64,000 nucleotides of DNA from Sphingomonas pokkalii (lineage in GTDB: Bacteria > Pseudomonadota > Alphaproteobacteria > Sphingomonadales > Sphingomonadaceae). The position numbers and the translations under genes are program-made. The notes beneath the pieces are model-generated. The model saw only the letters and a program-made list of their open reading frames with translations, had not been told where the DNA came from and made no database searches. Below are positions 62,673 to 64,000 of this stretch, one piece after another (position 1 is the first letter of the stretch; every line of letters begins with the position of its first letter). The DNA is taken from NCBI RefSeq assembly GCF_003096275.1, contig NZ_QENQ01000001.1, positions 460,034-524,033 of the forward strand. Reading direction: 5' to 3'.

Positions 62673-62980
62673 ACCGCGATACGCTGTTCGTGCTAGATAC
62701 CGACTGGCCCGACCCCGCCTTTGGCGGCACGCGGCGCTTCTACTGCAAGGACTGTATCACCGTCGAAGGCCTGCTTGCCGCCTTCCCGGCGCGTGCCGCC
62801 AATATCGAGGTGGTGCGCGTTCCCTGGCCCCGGCCACGCGCGGCGGTGGTGGCGCGGCTGGGGGCTGAACATCAGAACCTGCCCGCGCTGGCCTTTGCCG
62901 AAGGCGGGTTCGTCAACGATATCGAGGCAATTCTCGCCGCGCTCCACGCCCGTCACGGCTTTCCGGAGCGCCATCCCTGA
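62669..62980 (+). CDS. DUF3088 family protein
   Basis: The 103-residue protein starts DTLFVLDTDWPDPAFGG, followed by RFYCKDCITVEGLLAAFP and ending EAILAALHARHGFPERHP. The CKDC pair and thioredoxin-like spacing fit DUF3088, a small family of unknown role that may be redox or metal linked. It is cytoplasmic and coupled to the exported NTF2-like gene. It converges on the LysR gene with 27 bases between. Confidence 0.88.
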   Translation: MNRDTLFVLDTDWPDPAFGGTRRFYCKDCITVEGLLAAFPARAANIEVVRVPWPRPRAAVVARLGAEHQNLPALAFAEGGFVNDIEAILAALHARHGFPERHP

Positions 62981-63007
62981 ACCGTGCCGCCGGCGGCGGA
63001 TGGCGCA

Positions 63008-63883
63008 TCATGCATTGCGCGCCATCCGCGTGCGAAGATGGGCGACAAGCGCTACGACCCGTGCGGGCGGATCGGGGGCGTGGACGGCGAACACGCCGAC
63101 GTCTTCCGATCCGGTATAATCGGGAAGCAGCCGGCGCAGCGCGCCATCCGCCAGTGCCTGCGTCACGTCCCACAGCGAGCGCAGGGCGATGCCGCATCCG
63201 CCGATGGCGAGTTCGCGGACGACCTCGCTCGAATTGGTGCGTACGAAGCTCTGGCCGTGCTGGGTTACCGGCCCCTCGGGCCCATCGAGCCGCCAGGGCA
63301 ACTGGCGGTCGGTCGCGAGCAGCCGATGCCGCGAAAGCGCTGCCAGCGTCTGCGGTTCGCCATGTGCATCGAGATAGGCCGGTGCAGCGCACAGCACGCG
63401 CCGGCTGGTAGCGATGCGATGCCCGATCAGCCCCGGGCCGACCTGTGCGGCGATCCGGATCGCGACGTCGTGCCGCCCCTCCAGCAGATCGACGAACTCG
63501 TCGGAGAGGTCGATCGAAAGCGCAACCTCCGGATAGGCGGCCAGAAAGGCGGGCAGGGTCGGCACCAGGTGCATCCGGCCGAACGAGGTGGGGGCGGTGA
63601 TGCGCAGCGGGCCGCGCACCAGACTGTGACGGCCGCCGATACGCCCTTCGGCGGCGGCGAGCGTTGCGCGGATCGGCGAGAGCGTGTCGAGCAGATCCTT
63701 GCCCGCAGGGGTGAGCGTGAGCCGACGCGTGGTGCGATGGAGCAGCCGGGCACCCAGACGCTGCTCCAGCCGCACGAGTCGCTTCGATACGGCAGGCGTG
63801 GAAAGCCCGCGCCGCCGGGCTGCCGCCGAGATCGACTGCGTATCGACGATATCGAGGAACAGGTCGTAATCGGGATCGAACAT
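63008..63883 (-). CDS. LysR-family transcriptional regulator
   Basis: The 291-residue LysR protein has the N-terminal winged helix (FLDIVDTQSISAAARRRGLST, VSKRLVRLEQRLGARLLHRTTRRL) and a periplasmic-like effector domain (GPLRITAPTSFGRMHLVPTLPAF, FVDLLEGRHDVAIRIA, GCGIALRSLWDV). It belongs to the DsdC/CrgA-like branch by its TxxGRxHL motif, SFGRMHL. It is divergent from the gene starting at 63989, which LysR proteins often control. Confidence 0.93.
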   Translation of the reverse strand: MFDPDYDLFLDIVDTQSISAAARRRGLSTPAVSKRLVRLEQRLGARLLHRTTRRLTLTPAGKDLLDTLSPIRATLAAAEGRIGGRHSLVRGPLRITAPTSFGRMHLVPTLPAFLAAYPEVALSIDLSDEFVDLLEGRHDVAIRIAAQVGPGLIGHRIATSRRVLCAAPAYLDAHGEPQTLAALSRHRLLATDRQLPWRLDGPEGPVTQHGQSFVRTNSSEVVRELAIGGCGIALRSLWDVTQALADGALRRLLPDYTGSEDVGVFAVHAPDPPARVVALVAHLRTRMARNA

Positions 63884-63988
63884 TCTTAATGTGGGGGAAA
63901 AGCTGATGTGAATTCTTTCCTTCTACCGGGCGAAGCAGGTGCGCGCTAGAGTTCCCCTCATCCGCGATGGAGCGAAGGAGGAAGGGCC

Positions 63989-64000
63989 ATGGTCGAGCTG
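63989..64000 (+). CDS. Start of a divergent gene (first four codons only)
   Basis: ATG at 63989 follows AAGGAGGAAGGGCC, a strong ribosome-binding site, and reads MVEL to the window edge. Divergence from the LysR gene fits a regulated target. Nothing can be said of the product. Confidence 0.55.

Noticed and set aside
1..64000. CRISPR arrays, prophage, insertion sequences, rRNA
   Set aside because: No regularly spaced direct repeats, transposase or integrase genes, or rRNA-like sequence were found. The repeats present are palindromic intergenic elements.

Overview
The window looks like a chromosomal segment of an alphaproteobacterium of the Sphingomonas group. This is inferred from the very high GC, the protein styles (TonB-dependent receptor with FecI/FecR, hemC-hemD-mitofilin order, DUF1674 protein, ATG/TTG/GTG stop-start overlaps), and three families of intergenic palindromic repeats. 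I see no phage, insertion sequence, CRISPR array or rRNA. Most of the window is core chromosome with a few accessory islands. All identifications come from reading the sequence and from memory of the families; no database search was run.

Layout. 1-7 kb: 5' part of tldD (minus), three orphan secreted or soluble proteins, a CHCC zinc-finger protein, a lone ABC ATPase, a CE1-type esterase, and nadB. 6.6-12.3 kb: a beta-lactamase-like lipoprotein, polA and a polysaccharide flippase. 12.4-18 kb (minus): rsmB-rpe-heparinase-purH, with four phased DnaA-box-like 9-mers ahead of rpe. 18-26.5 kb: an SDH assembly factor, then gpsA/tsaD divergent from hemC-hemD-mitofilin-gcdH-GNAT-CoA transferase. The last block couples a heme operon to a glutarate-degradation set. 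26.5-30.6 kb: a 36-residue acidic protein, DUF72, a GntR regulator, DUF2147, tRNA-Gly(GCC), and a CnoX-like thioredoxin with a LON-N protein. 30.6-32.6 kb: glnK-amtB behind a sigma-54 promoter, closed by a clean terminator.

32.6-43 kb is stress and repair territory. It holds a manganese catalase, a small hydrophilic protein behind an EcfG-type promoter, an aldehyde dehydrogenase with an AcoR-like regulator that lacks AAA+, an MFS transporter, a CDF metal exporter, pdxH, and the Ku-LigD end-joining pair. The ligD frame carries an in-frame copy of the window's palindromic repeat. 43-48.7 kb is a cell-surface signalling island: FecI-type sigma, FecR, TonB receptor with STN domain, and a histidine acid phosphatase/phytase. 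48.7-52 kb is a fused ATP-grasp/alpha-E protein plus a transglutaminase. 52-56.6 kb: PLD-family synthase, rpoZ, a DUF4269-like protein, rlmE, a Ppx/GppA phosphatase and tRNA-Gln(CTG). 56.6-64 kb: a decayed beta-barrel gene next to the tRNA, then a xylo-oligosaccharide cluster (LacI, GH43, MFS), IclR, an NTF2-like protein, DUF3088, LysR, and the first codons of a divergent gene.

The items most worth a second look are the repeat element expressed inside LigD, the sigma/FecR/receptor/phytase island, the phased DnaA-box array, the AAA+-less AcoR with a perfect inverted repeat before aldB, and the ATP-grasp/alpha-E/transglutaminase pair. Several starts appear to be TTG with good Shine-Dalgarno spacing; I chose these starts by ribosome-binding site and neighbour overlap.
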